The translations under genes were made by a program, and so were the position numbers. A stretch of DNA of 64,000 nucleotides from Enteractinococcus fodinae (lineage in GTDB: Bacteria > Actinomycetota > Actinomycetes > Actinomycetales > Micrococcaceae), in NCBI RefSeq assembly GCF_031458395.1, contig NZ_JAVDYJ010000001.1:2108001-2172000 (forward strand), in the 5' to 3' direction. The notes beneath the pieces were generated by a model. That model worked only from the letters and a program-made list of their open reading frames with translations, did no database searches and had not been told where the DNA came from. Below, piece after piece: positions 46,358 to 54,568 of the stretch. Numbering within the stretch: position 1 is the stretch's first letter; each line of letters begins with the position of its first letter.

Positions 46358-47551
46358 ATGCAGCAGGTATATGTATATGACGCAGTACGCACGCCGTTTG
46401 CCAAACTCGGCGGCGGTTTGGCCGGCGTTCGTCCCGACGATCTCGCCGCCCACGTCATCAAAGCGATGGTCGAGCGCTACCCAAATCTCGACACAGCCAA
46501 CATCGATGAGGTCGTGTTCGGCAACGCCAACGGCGCCGGTGAAGAAAACCGCAACGTCGCCCGCATGGCCTCCTTGCTGGCCGGGCTCCCCACCACGGTC
46601 CCAGGCCTGACCGTCAACCGCCTGTGCGCCTCCTCGTTGGATGCGGCAATTCATGCCAGCTACTCGATCGGCTCCGGTGACAACAACCTGGTGCTCACCG
46701 GTGGCACAGAATCCATGTCGCGCGCCCCCTACGTGGTGCCGAAACCCGAACGCGCCTACCCCGCCGGCAACTCCCAGATGGTCTCGACCACCCTGGGCTG
46801 GCGTTTAGTCAACCCCAAGATGCCCGAGGAATGGACCGTTTCGTTAGGCGAAGCAACCGAGCAACTGGTCGACAAATACCAGGTGTCTCGTGAACGCCAA
46901 GACGAATACGCCGTGCTTTCCCACCAGCGCGCACACGCGGCCTGGGAAGCCGGCCGTTTCGACAACCTGGTCGTGCCCGTTGGCGATGCCCAGCGCGACG
47001 AGACCATCCGTCCCGAAACCACCGTGGAAACCCTGTCCGGGTTGCGCACCGTGTTCCGGAAAGAAAACGGCACCGTCACCGCAGGCAACGCTTCGCCAAT
47101 GAACGATGGTGCTGCCGCGGTCCTGCTGGGTTCCGAACAGGCCTCCAGCACGCTGGGCACCGACCCACTGGTTCGGATCGCCTCTCGCGGGGTGGCCTCC
47201 AATGAGCCGCAGTACTTCGGTGAGGCCCCAGTACCAGCCGCAAACTTGGCCCTAGAGCGCGCCGGTATCACCTGGGAGCAGGTGGGCGCGATTGAGCTCA
47301 ATGAAGCCTTCGCCGCCCAGGTGCTGGTGAACCTGGACTCCTGGGGCGTTGCCCTGGATGACGAACGCGTCAACGCCTGGGGCGGTGCGATCGCTCTGGG
47401 TCACCCACTGGGCGCCTCCGGCTCGCGTGTCCTAGGAACCCTGGCCCGCCGCCTGAAAGCCGAAAACCGCCGTTGGGGCGTGGCCGCACTGTGTGTCGGT
47501 GTCGGTCAGGGTGTTGCCATGGTCGTTGAAAACGAAGACGCCACAGAGTAA
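46358..47551 (+). CDS. pcaF: 3-oxoadipyl-CoA thiolase
   Basis: 397 residues with GAAGGAATC before the ATG. Thiolase signatures: nucleophile Cys in LTVNRLCASSLDAAIHA (about 90), NEAFAAQVLVNLD, HPLGASGSR with the catalytic His, and the second Cys in AALCVGVGQG. Together with gene order this identifies beta-ketoadipyl-CoA thiolase, which splits 3-oxoadipyl-CoA into succinyl-CoA and acetyl-CoA. It is first in the pcaFIJR unit. Confidence 0.93.
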   Translation: MQQVYVYDAVRTPFAKLGGGLAGVRPDDLAAHVIKAMVERYPNLDTANIDEVVFGNANGAGEENRNVARMASLLAGLPTTVPGLTVNRLCASSLDAAIHASYSIGSGDNNLVLTGGTESMSRAPYVVPKPERAYPAGNSQMVSTTLGWRLVNPKMPEEWTVSLGEATEQLVDKYQVSRERQDEYAVLSHQRAHAAWEAGRFDNLVVPVGDAQRDETIRPETTVETLSGLRTVFRKENGTVTAGNASPMNDGAAAVLLGSEQASSTLGTDPLVRIASRGVASNEPQYFGEAPVPAANLALERAGITWEQVGAIELNEAFAAQVLVNLDSWGVALDDERVNAWGGAIALGHPLGASGSRVLGTLARRLKAENRRWGVAALCVGVGQGVAMVVENEDATE

Positions 47552-47561
47552 AGGAAACGAT

Positions 47562-48263
47562 ATGACCAACATTGTAGAATCCGCTGCCGAAGCCGTCGCA
47601 AATATCGACGACGGCTCCACCGTGCTGATCGGGGGATTCGGTAACGCCGGTCAGCCGATGGAACTCATCGGGGCCCTGCTCGAGGGCGGGGCTAAGAACC
47701 TGACCATCGTCAACAACAACGCCGGCCAGGCTGACGAGGGCCTCGCGCTGCTGATCAAAGAACGCCGAGTGGACAAAATCATCTGCTCGTTCCCACGCCA
47801 GTCCGACTCCTGGCACTTCGATGAGGCCTACCGCGCCGGAGAAATCGAACTCGAGCTCGTCCCGCAGGGCAACCTCGCCGAACGACTCCGCGCTGCTGGC
47901 GCTGGCATCGGAGGGTTCTTCACCCCAACCGGGTACGGCACGATGCTGGCCGAGGGGAAAGAAACCCGTGAGATCAACGGCCGCAACTACGTGCTGGAAT
48001 ACCCGATCCACGGCGACGTCGCCCTCATTAAGGCGTTCAAAGCCGACGAAAAAGGCAACCTGGTCTACCGCAAGACCGCCCGCAACTTCGGTCCGATGAT
48101 GGCCACCGCAGCCAAACAGACCATCGTGCAGGTCGAAGAGATCCTGCCCACCGGTGAGTTGAATCCAGAAAACATTGTGACCCCATCGATCTATACCGAT
48201 GTCATGGTGGCCATTGAAACCGAATCCACCCAACTGGCTGCACGTGAACAAGGAGCGAAGTAA
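47562..48263 (+). CDS. pcaI: 3-oxoadipate CoA-transferase subunit A
   Basis: 233 residues from the ATG at 47562, preceded by AAAGGAAACG; longer in-frame starts lie inside pcaF. Family I CoA-transferase alpha subunit: STVLIGGFGNAGQPMELIGAL, NNNAGQADEGLALLI and GGFFTPTGYGTMLAEGKE. It moves CoA from succinyl-CoA to 3-oxoadipate as a complex with PcaJ. The final TAA overlaps the pcaJ ATG by one base. Confidence 0.94.
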   Translation: MTNIVESAAEAVANIDDGSTVLIGGFGNAGQPMELIGALLEGGAKNLTIVNNNAGQADEGLALLIKERRVDKIICSFPRQSDSWHFDEAYRAGEIELELVPQGNLAERLRAAGAGIGGFFTPTGYGTMLAEGKETREINGRNYVLEYPIHGDVALIKAFKADEKGNLVYRKTARNFGPMMATAAKQTIVQVEEILPTGELNPENIVTPSIYTDVMVAIETESTQLAAREQGAK

Positions 48264-48919
48264 TGCTACGTAGCGAAAGAGTTGACCGCGAAACCTTAGC
48301 CGAGATTGTTGCCGGCGACATTGAGTCCGGGTCATTCGTCAACCTCGGCATCGGCCAGCCCACCCTGGTCTCGAACTACCTGACCGCTGAACACAACGTC
48401 ACCCTGCACACCGAAAACGGGATGCTGGGGATGGGGCGCGCGGCTGAAGAAGATGAAATTGATGGAGACCTGATCAACGCCGGGAAAATCCCGGTCACCG
48501 AAACCCCAGGTGCGGCCTATTTCCACCAGGCTGATTCCTTTGCTCTGATGCGCGGTGGCCACTTGGACGTCTGCGTCTTGGGCGCCATGCAGGTCTCAGC
48601 AACCGGCGATTTGGCCAACTGGCACACCGGTGAACCCGATGCCATCCCAGCCGTTGGTGGCGCCATGGACCTGGCCATCGGTGCCAAGCAGGTTTACGTC
48701 ATGATGAACCTGTTCACCCGCGAGGGCGAGATCAAACTGCTTCCAGAAGCGACCTATCCGCTGACCGGTGTCGGCTGCGTGTCCCGGGTCTACACCGACC
48801 ACGGGATCTTTGAGCTGTCGGATTCCGGCACGGTCACGGTCAGAGGACTGTTCGGCCTGACCTTTGATGAGCTGCAGTCCAAGTCCGAAATCGAATTCGT
48901 CGATGCCACCGGAAACTAA
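48263..48919 (+). CDS. pcaJ: 3-oxoadipate CoA-transferase subunit B
   Basis: 218 residues. The beta subunit carries the catalytic Glu in LHTENGMLGMGRA and NLGIGQPTLVSNYL near the N-terminus, then GGHLDVCVLGAMQVSATGDLANW and GAMDLAIGAKQVYVMMNLF. Translationally coupled to pcaI (TAATG). The pcaR start lies within its last 17 bases. Confidence 0.95.
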   Translation: MLRSERVDRETLAEIVAGDIESGSFVNLGIGQPTLVSNYLTAEHNVTLHTENGMLGMGRAAEEDEIDGDLINAGKIPVTETPGAAYFHQADSFALMRGGHLDVCVLGAMQVSATGDLANWHTGEPDAIPAVGGAMDLAIGAKQVYVMMNLFTREGEIKLLPEATYPLTGVGCVSRVYTDHGIFELSDSGTVTVRGLFGLTFDELQSKSEIEFVDATGN

Positions 48920-49661
48920 ATCCGGGCTGTTCGTTCAGTCGTTTGCCCGAGGCCTCGAAGTGATCGAGGCCTTCGGGCAGACGCCGACGATGACCCTAAC
49001 CGATCTGGCCGAAGCCACCGGGTTGTCCCGGGCAACGGTTCGCCGGTTCGTCTACACCTTGGTGAATCTCGGATACGTCCGAGCCACCGAGAAGCACTTC
49101 GCGCTGACCCCAAAGATCATGAACCTGGGGTTTGCCTATTTGGCCTCCCAGCCACTGGTGGAACTCGTTGAACCGGTGTTATCCAACCTGTCCAAAGAGT
49201 TGGGGCAATCCACTTCCGTCTCGGTGTTAGACGGGACCGACGTGGTCTATATCGCCCGGCAGGAAACCACCTCGATCATGCGCATCAACATCACCGTGGG
49301 CACCCGGTTCCCCGCTTATGCGACATCGATGGGGCGTGTGCTGCTGGCTGGCCTCAATGAGAGCCAACTGGAAGAGTATTTCGCGAACGCAGATCTGACC
49401 GAAGTCACCGATTACACGATCACCGATGAGGCGGCACTACGAGCCGAGCTCGCTACAGTTCGCGACCAGGGCTATGCCGTGGTTGAAGAAGAGCTTGAGG
49501 TCGGGTTGGCCTCGGTGGCCGTTCCGATCTGTAATCGCACCGGAACCACGGTCGCTGCGATGAACACCTCGGTTGCGGTAACCCGCCACTCTCCCGAGGA
49601 CCTCACCGATCTGTTACCACCGTTGTTCGCAGCAGCCGATGAGGTCTCGAACGCACTTTAG
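48903..49661 (+). CDS. pcaR: IclR-family regulator PcaR
   Basis: 252 residues from the ATG at 48903; a start at 48864 deeper in pcaJ is possible. The winged helix is MTLTDLAEATGLSRATVRRFVYTLVNLGYVR (about 30-60). The effector domain contains GTRFPAYATSMGRVLLAGL, DQGYAVVEEELEVGLASVAVPI and MNTSVAVTRHSPEDL, the PcaR/PobR/CatR subgroup pattern. It probably binds the GCGAAC/GTTCGC sites ahead of pcaF and responds to beta-ketoadipate or protocatechuate. Its TAG overlaps the converging stop of the propionyl-CoA synthetase-like gene within TTAG. Confidence 0.88.
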   Translation: MPPETKSGLFVQSFARGLEVIEAFGQTPTMTLTDLAEATGLSRATVRRFVYTLVNLGYVRATEKHFALTPKIMNLGFAYLASQPLVELVEPVLSNLSKELGQSTSVSVLDGTDVVYIARQETTSIMRINITVGTRFPAYATSMGRVLLAGLNESQLEEYFANADLTEVTDYTITDEAALRAELATVRDQGYAVVEEELEVGLASVAVPICNRTGTTVAAMNTSVAVTRHSPEDLTDLLPPLFAAADEVSNAL

Positions 49662-51571
49662 CTATCCCACCGGGTGGCCTGTTGCGCAAAAGAATCTAAG
49701 ACCCCAGGATCGTCAATTGTCGCCGGAGTGGCCACCTCATCACCTTCAACGATCGAGCGCATGGTGCGGCGCAGAATCTTCCCGGAGCGGGTCTTTGGCA
49801 GCGCCGAGACCACATCGACATTCTGGAAGGCCGCGACCGGCCCAAAGTCATGACGTACTTTGGCTACGAGTTCCTTGGCCAGCTGTTCGGCGGAGAGGTC
49901 AGCATCGGCGGTCAGCACCACATACGCGACCGGTTTTTGGCCTTTGAGTTCATCAGCCACCCCAATTACGGCGGTTTCTGCCACCGCCGGGTGCTCAGCG
50001 ATGACCGCTTCTAAGGTTCCCGTCGACAACCGGTGGCCGGCCACGTTGATCACGTCATCAGAACGGCCCAGCACAAACACGTAACCGTCTTCGTCAATGT
50101 AGCCGGTATCGCCGGTTTCATAATATCCGGGGAAAGCCGCCATATAGGACGAATGGAAGCGTTCCGGTTCACCGTAGAGCCCCACCATCGCACCCGGTGG
50201 CAGGGGCAACTCCACGACGATGTTGCCTTCGCTACCGGTGGCAACCGGTTCGCCCAATGGATTGACCACCGAGACTCGATAACCCGGTACCGGAACCGAG
50301 GGCGAGCCAGGTTTCAGCGGCATGGGGTCCAGTCCGCGCAGGTTCGCGACGATGGGCCAACCGGTTTCAGTCTGCCACCAGTGGTCCACGACCGGTTTGC
50401 CGGTGACCTTTTCTAACCAGTGGTAGGTATCCTCATCGAGCCGCTCCCCCGCGGAGAATACGGTTTCTAGTGCCGACATGTCATACCGCTGCCAATGCTC
50501 GCCGGTAGGGTCGGCGGCTCGGATCGCACGGTAGGCAGTCGGTGCCGAAAAGATCATTTTCGCGCCGTGTTCAGAGGCCACCCGCCAAAACGCTCCCGCA
50601 TCGGGTGTGCCAACCGGTTTGCCTTCATAGACCACGGTGGTCGCACCGGATACCAGGGGCGCGTAAACGATATAGGTGTGGCCAACTACCCACCCAACAT
50701 CGGAGGCAACGAACATCACCTCACCGGGATGCACGTTATAAATATTCGGCACCGACCAGGCTGCAGCTACCGCGTAGCCGCCATGATCGCGAATGACGGC
50801 CTTTGGTTTGGAAGTCGTGCCAGAAGTGTGCAGCAGGTACAGCGGGTCCGTGGCAGCCACCGGGAGCGCCTCTACCGGTCCGTTGTCCGCTAACTGCTCG
50901 TCGAAGTCGAGCCAGGTGGTATCAAAATCTGCGATCGTGTCGTCAATTTCGGGCCGCTGTTTCACCAAGACGACCTCGGGCTTATGCTCGGCCAGTTCAA
51001 TGGCTTCTGCAACATTGGGTAGGTAGCGGATAGTCCGGCTGGGTTCGATACCGCCGTTGGCCGCGATGACCGCTTTAGCTTGGGCATCATCCAACCGGGT
51101 TGCGACTTCGCGTGGTGCAAAACCGCCGAAGGTCACCACATGGATCGCGCCTATCCGGGCAACCGCCAACATCGCGATAAGCGCTTCGGGGATCATGGGC
51201 ATGTAGATCAACACCCGGTCGCCGCGGGTGACACCGTTCGCGCGGAGTGCCCCAGCAAACCGTGCGACCTTGTCGAGCAACTCAGCATAGGTGTAGGTGA
51301 CTTGTTGATCCGTCATTGCCGAGTCCCACACAAGGGCTGGCTGGTCACCGCGACCTGCCTGAACCCACCGGTCTAATGCCTGGTAGGTAATGTTCAACTG
51401 GCCATCAGGGAACCATTTCCATGATGCGGCACCGTCATAGTCCAGGCCACGCGTTGGTGCGGTATGCCAATCCAGTGTTTGGGCTTGCTCGAGCCAGAAC
51501 GCAGCAGGATCGTCTGAGGCACGCTCAAAGGTTGCCCGATACGTCGTTCCCGGTTGGTTTGCTGTGGCCAT
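49658..51571 (-). CDS. prpE: acyl-CoA synthetase, propionyl-CoA synthetase-like
   Basis: A 637-residue AMP-forming synthetase of the acetyl/propionyl-CoA group. It has the N-terminal cap FWLEQAQTLDWHTAP, the nucleotide loop YLLHTSGTTSKPKAVIRDHGGY, VFSAGERLDEDTYHW and WWQTETGWPIV. YYETGDTGYIDEDGYVFVLGRSDDVINVAGHRLSTG follows in two conserved blocks, and the acetylatable Lys is in PKTRSGKILRRTMR. Propionyl-CoA synthetase is the best fit because of the Thr-Ser-Gly-Thr-Thr-Ser-Lys loop and length; acetate is a possible second substrate. It is convergent with pcaR and probably unrelated to it in regulation. Confidence 0.85.
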   Translation of the reverse strand: MATANQPGTTYRATFERASDDPAAFWLEQAQTLDWHTAPTRGLDYDGAASWKWFPDGQLNITYQALDRWVQAGRGDQPALVWDSAMTDQQVTYTYAELLDKVARFAGALRANGVTRGDRVLIYMPMIPEALIAMLAVARIGAIHVVTFGGFAPREVATRLDDAQAKAVIAANGGIEPSRTIRYLPNVAEAIELAEHKPEVVLVKQRPEIDDTIADFDTTWLDFDEQLADNGPVEALPVAATDPLYLLHTSGTTSKPKAVIRDHGGYAVAAAWSVPNIYNVHPGEVMFVASDVGWVVGHTYIVYAPLVSGATTVVYEGKPVGTPDAGAFWRVASEHGAKMIFSAPTAYRAIRAADPTGEHWQRYDMSALETVFSAGERLDEDTYHWLEKVTGKPVVDHWWQTETGWPIVANLRGLDPMPLKPGSPSVPVPGYRVSVVNPLGEPVATGSEGNIVVELPLPPGAMVGLYGEPERFHSSYMAAFPGYYETGDTGYIDEDGYVFVLGRSDDVINVAGHRLSTGTLEAVIAEHPAVAETAVIGVADELKGQKPVAYVVLTADADLSAEQLAKELVAKVRHDFGPVAAFQNVDVVSALPKTRSGKILRRTMRSIVEGDEVATPATIDDPGVLDSFAQQATRWDS

Positions 51572-51770
51572 GATGCTCCTTCTGCTCCCACGGTCTGGGC
51601 GGAATCCCTAGGGCGGTGTATACATGTGGTGGCTCACACTGTAGTCAGTGGTGATGGGCATTACAAAACTGCGCGGTGCCTACGACACGATGAACGGCTC
51701 GTTTTGCCGAAACGGATTGTGTTCGGTATGGTGGAATGGTTATTTGCGTGCATCTTGTGCCGAATAACAT

Positions 51771-51858
51771 GGAGGCGTGCCAGAGAGGCCGATTGGACTT
51801 CACTGCTAATGAAGGGTCCGTGTAACGCGGACCGGGGGTTCGAATCCCCCCGCCTCCG
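51771..51858 (+). tRNA. tRNA-Ser (GCT anticodon)
   Basis: Class II tRNA: acceptor GGAGGCG/CGCCTCC, anticodon arm CTTCA-CTGCTAA-TGAAG (GCT, reads AGC/AGU), long variable arm GGTCCGTGTAACGCGGACC, T arm GGGGG-TTCGAAT-CCCCC, discriminator G. CCA is not encoded. Confidence 0.95.
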
Positions 51859-51866
51859 CCGTGTTG

Positions 51867-51896
51867 GCCCTGCAAACTCTTGTGAGATTGCAGGGC
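51867..51896 (+). terminator. terminator after tRNA-Ser (GCT)
   Basis: GCCCTGCAA (51867-51875) pairs with TTGCAGGGC (51888-51896), followed by TTCATTCTTT. Confidence 0.8.
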
Positions 51897-52119
51897 TTCA
51901 TTCTTTACTGTTGCCCTCATGAATCACCTTGCTGTATACATCTTTGCTTCCTGGGCCGGTGCTACCGTATCTGACGTGGTCAACCAAAGATTCGCGGTAC
52001 GGCGGAGGGCTATGATGGAAGAGAGATCAAAGGGACCGGCCCTTGTGTTCGCCGCCTATCGCGGGCGAAACTGAGGGCAACACATGGCGACTTCGATCGT
52101 TATTTATAGGAGGACGTAG

Positions 52120-52434
52120 ATGCAAGAGAAACATGTCTTCAACTCAAACCTTGCCCGAGCCGCTCGCGCGCTGGTGGGCATTTCAACCTGGTACATCGCA
52201 GATGAAACCGGTATCGAACGAACTAAGATTCGTAAATTCGAACGCGGGATCATCTCCCTTCCGGAGAAACAGCGCGAGGCCATCAAAGATGTACTTATTC
52301 AACATGGCGCCCTGTTTTTGCCAGACTCGAACGCCGGAGGATACGGCGTCCGCTTGAAATATTCGAGCTCAAAAACTCGACAGATAGATCGGTGGGAAGC
52401 TGAAGGCGGCCCCGTCGCCGAAGACGACGTCTAG
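52120..52434 (+). CDS. small XRE-like helix-turn-helix protein
   Basis: 104 residues with an AGGAGGACG ribosome site. It has a single helix-turn-helix of the lambda-repressor type (NLARAARALVGISTWYIADETGIERTKIRKFERG, about 8-42). A linker with helices (KQREAIKDVLIQHGALFLPD) and GGYGVRLKYS follow. That end-piece is common to short actinobacterial and phage XRE regulators. A leader of about 100 bases or more precedes it, with a TATGAT -10-like box at 52010-52015. A bidirectional terminator follows. The target is unknown; it stands alone, not paired with a toxin gene. Confidence 0.75.
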   Translation: MQEKHVFNSNLARAARALVGISTWYIADETGIERTKIRKFERGIISLPEKQREAIKDVLIQHGALFLPDSNAGGYGVRLKYSSSKTRQIDRWEAEGGPVAEDDV

Positions 52435-52446
52435 GAGCCACAACAT

Positions 52447-52480
52447 AAAAAACTCCCTGAAAAAATCAGGGAGTTTTTTT
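52447..52480. terminator. bidirectional terminator between the XRE-like gene and the gene at 52492
   Basis: AACTCCCTGA and TCAGGGAGTT form the stem around AAAAA, with A-rich and T-rich flanks on the two sides, so it serves both converging genes. Confidence 0.92.
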
Positions 52481-52491
52481 GTTGTCACAAA

Positions 52492-53187
52492 CTAATCTTT
52501 ACCTTCATCATCCGTTGCATGAATTTGCCGCGCAATGATCTTAATAAGATCTTCTGCCTCTGCGGCTTCTAGCGCAGTGTGTTCCGTGAGAGCTTCTGCT
52601 GCGTCATCCAGTCGCTCATCGCGGACCATGGCTTCGATCTGGTCACGGATCCAGGGCGGCAAGTCTTCAGACGACATGGTGACGGTCTCATCCTGCCGAT
52701 GAATTTGAATCTCAAAACGCTGCGGTTTCGGAGTTTCGGCGACTTGTTCGAGCCACTCATCGGGAATCGTTAGATCGGTCAACTGGGTGTCCTGATCATC
52801 GGTCTCAGGAATGAAGGGATCCGTACCGGCGACCTCCTCTAGGGGCGGCTCTTGCGCCCCATGTTCCTGCGGGAACTGGTACAGCGCCTGAACGTCTACA
52901 AAAGCCTCAATACGGCCGACACCGGTTGCCCGATGGTAGATCTCTGCTGCTTGGGCCATCTGGCCCACGGCCAAGTAGCGGTAGACCTTGTTATGGGTGT
53001 CTTCATCCAAGCGCTGAGCCGCAGCGGCCGCGCCTGCTTCGGACATCCGGTCAAACAGGGCCGGTGATTTGCCACGAGGGCTTGCGGTGGAGCTTTGGGC
53101 CTTGGATGAACGACCTAAAAAGGCAACAAGGCCCCATACCAACAGCGCCGAAACCACAAGGAGCAGCAGTGGGATAATAAATTCCAT
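52492..53187 (-). CDS. membrane-anchored acidic protein of unknown function
   Basis: About 231 residues from the ATG at 53187; an ATG three codons upstream is equally open. One N-terminal membrane helix (FIIPLLLLVVSALLVWGLVAFLG) is followed by a Ser-rich linker and a cytoplasmic helical domain around LDEDTHNKVYRYLAVGQMAQAAEIYHRATGVGRIEAFVDVQAL. That part resembles a TPR-like or ribosomal-protein L7/L12-like helical unit. A long acidic region and a second helical block (IRDQIEAMVRDERLDDAAEALTEHT) end the protein. I do not recognise the family. It lies just upstream of the terminator it shares with the XRE-like gene. Confidence 0.7.
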   Translation of the reverse strand: MEFIIPLLLLVVSALLVWGLVAFLGRSSKAQSSTASPRGKSPALFDRMSEAGAAAAAQRLDEDTHNKVYRYLAVGQMAQAAEIYHRATGVGRIEAFVDVQALYQFPQEHGAQEPPLEEVAGTDPFIPETDDQDTQLTDLTIPDEWLEQVAETPKPQRFEIQIHRQDETVTMSSEDLPPWIRDQIEAMVRDERLDDAAEALTEHTALEAAEAEDLIKIIARQIHATDDEGKD

Positions 53188-53208
53188 GCCGCCCATTGTA
53201 CTGTCAAG

Positions 53209-54477
53209 TTAGACCTCATGTGACGCGTTCTGCCCTCGGGCCGCTTTAATTCGCGGTTGGACAACAAAAGCGTACAACAAAGCCGTTGCGACTAAGGCCA
53301 ACCCTGCCAAACCGGCGGTCATCAGGGCAGTTCCTGCCCAACCGTAGTGCGCTAAGAAGATGCCGCCGAGCCAACCGAACACGGAAGATCCGGTGTAATA
53401 GAACAGGTTGTATAACGAAGTGGATTGGGCTCGGCCGACTTCCGCTGCTGCTCCGGCCCACCCCGATGCCACCGAATGTGCCCCAAAGAACGCTCCGGTG
53501 AAGATCACAGCGCCTATGAGCAAAACCCAAATATTTGGCACCAGCGTTAGCAACACTGAGACGACAATCGTGGCACTCAGCGCCATGAGCACTCTTGAGG
53601 GACCGTATTTCGACGCCAAATGACCCGCCCACGGCGAGGTGACCGTACCAATGAGATACACCACAAAGATCAGCGACACCACCGCGACCGGCAGATTGAA
53701 AGGGTCGTCCAGCAAGTAGAACCCCAGGAAGTTATATACGGCGACGAACCCACCCATCAACAGCATTCCCTGCAGGTACATCACGACCAATACCGGTGAG
53801 CGCAGATTCGTGGTGATCGACGTGATGGCTTGGCGCACCGTCGTGGAAGTGGGTTGGAATTTCCGGGCGGTAGGCGTCAGGACGAGAAAACAAATAGCTG
53901 AGGCCACCGCGAGCGCCAAGACCACCCCCATGCCGATACGCCAGTGGTACCACTCCCCCAGTGGTGCGGCTACAACACGGCCGACGAGCCCACCGATGAC
54001 TGTGCCGGCGATGAAAGTGCCAGCCGATTGGCCGGCCGAGGCGGGGTGGACCTCCTCGTTGAGATAGGCCATGGCTAATGCCGGCACCCCACCTAGTGCG
54101 ACTCCTTCTAAAACTCGGAAGACCAAGATGCTCCCGAAGGTAGGTGCCAGGGTGGCGCCGATGCCGAACAGGCAGGCCGCGATAATCGAAATTGTCATCG
54201 CCGATTTTCTACCCAAGCGGTCGCCGACAAAGGACCACGGAATGACCGCGAAAGCCAGCCCGATGGTTGAAGCTGAGATGAGCAGAGCAGCTTGATCCGG
54301 GGTGACCTCCAGATCGGCTGCGATCAACGGGAGTAGCCCCTGGGGCGAGTACAGCTGAGCAAACGTGGCGACCCCGGCAAAGAATAGCCCGGCCATCAGG
54401 CGGCGAAACCCGGCGGTTTTGGGGGCGTGTCCCAGCCACAGTTGGCCGGTGTGTGGGCCCGGAAACGGCGGGTGCAT
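53209..54477 (-). CDS. MFS transporter, AraJ/YnfM-like
   Basis: A 422-residue, about 12-TM carrier with AAAGGCAG before its ATG. Motif A is FVGDRLGRKSAMTISII; GVALGGVPALAMAYLNEEVHPASAGQSAGTFIAGTVIGGLVGRVVA spans helices 4 and 5 in separate blocks. It fits the DHA1-type YnfM/AraJ group, which exports sugars, drugs or metabolites. It is divergent from the phosphomannomutase gene, with 88 bp between the two starts, so they share a regulatory region. The substrate is not deducible. Confidence 0.85.
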   Translation of the reverse strand: MHPPFPGPHTGQLWLGHAPKTAGFRRLMAGLFFAGVATFAQLYSPQGLLPLIAADLEVTPDQAALLISASTIGLAFAVIPWSFVGDRLGRKSAMTISIIAACLFGIGATLAPTFGSILVFRVLEGVALGGVPALAMAYLNEEVHPASAGQSAGTFIAGTVIGGLVGRVVAAPLGEWYHWRIGMGVVLALAVASAICFLVLTPTARKFQPTSTTVRQAITSITTNLRSPVLVVMYLQGMLLMGGFVAVYNFLGFYLLDDPFNLPVAVVSLIFVVYLIGTVTSPWAGHLASKYGPSRVLMALSATIVVSVLLTLVPNIWVLLIGAVIFTGAFFGAHSVASGWAGAAAEVGRAQSTSLYNLFYYTGSSVFGWLGGIFLAHYGWAGTALMTAGLAGLALVATALLYAFVVQPRIKAARGQNASHEV

Positions 54478-54551
54478 GGGCTGCCTTTCTGTTCTGTACG
54501 CTGCCCCGCTGCGAGGTACGCGTAGTTTATGTTCGGGTAACGGTTTGGGGA

Positions 54552-54568
54552 TAGACTCAGCAATTGTG
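54552..54568 (+). promoter_or_regulatory. -10 box and leaderless-type start of the phosphomannomutase gene
   Basis: TAGACT (54552-54557) lies eight bases before the GTG at 54566. No Shine-Dalgarno is visible. Initiation at the G of GTG would give a leaderless transcript, which is common in actinobacteria. Confidence 0.4.
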
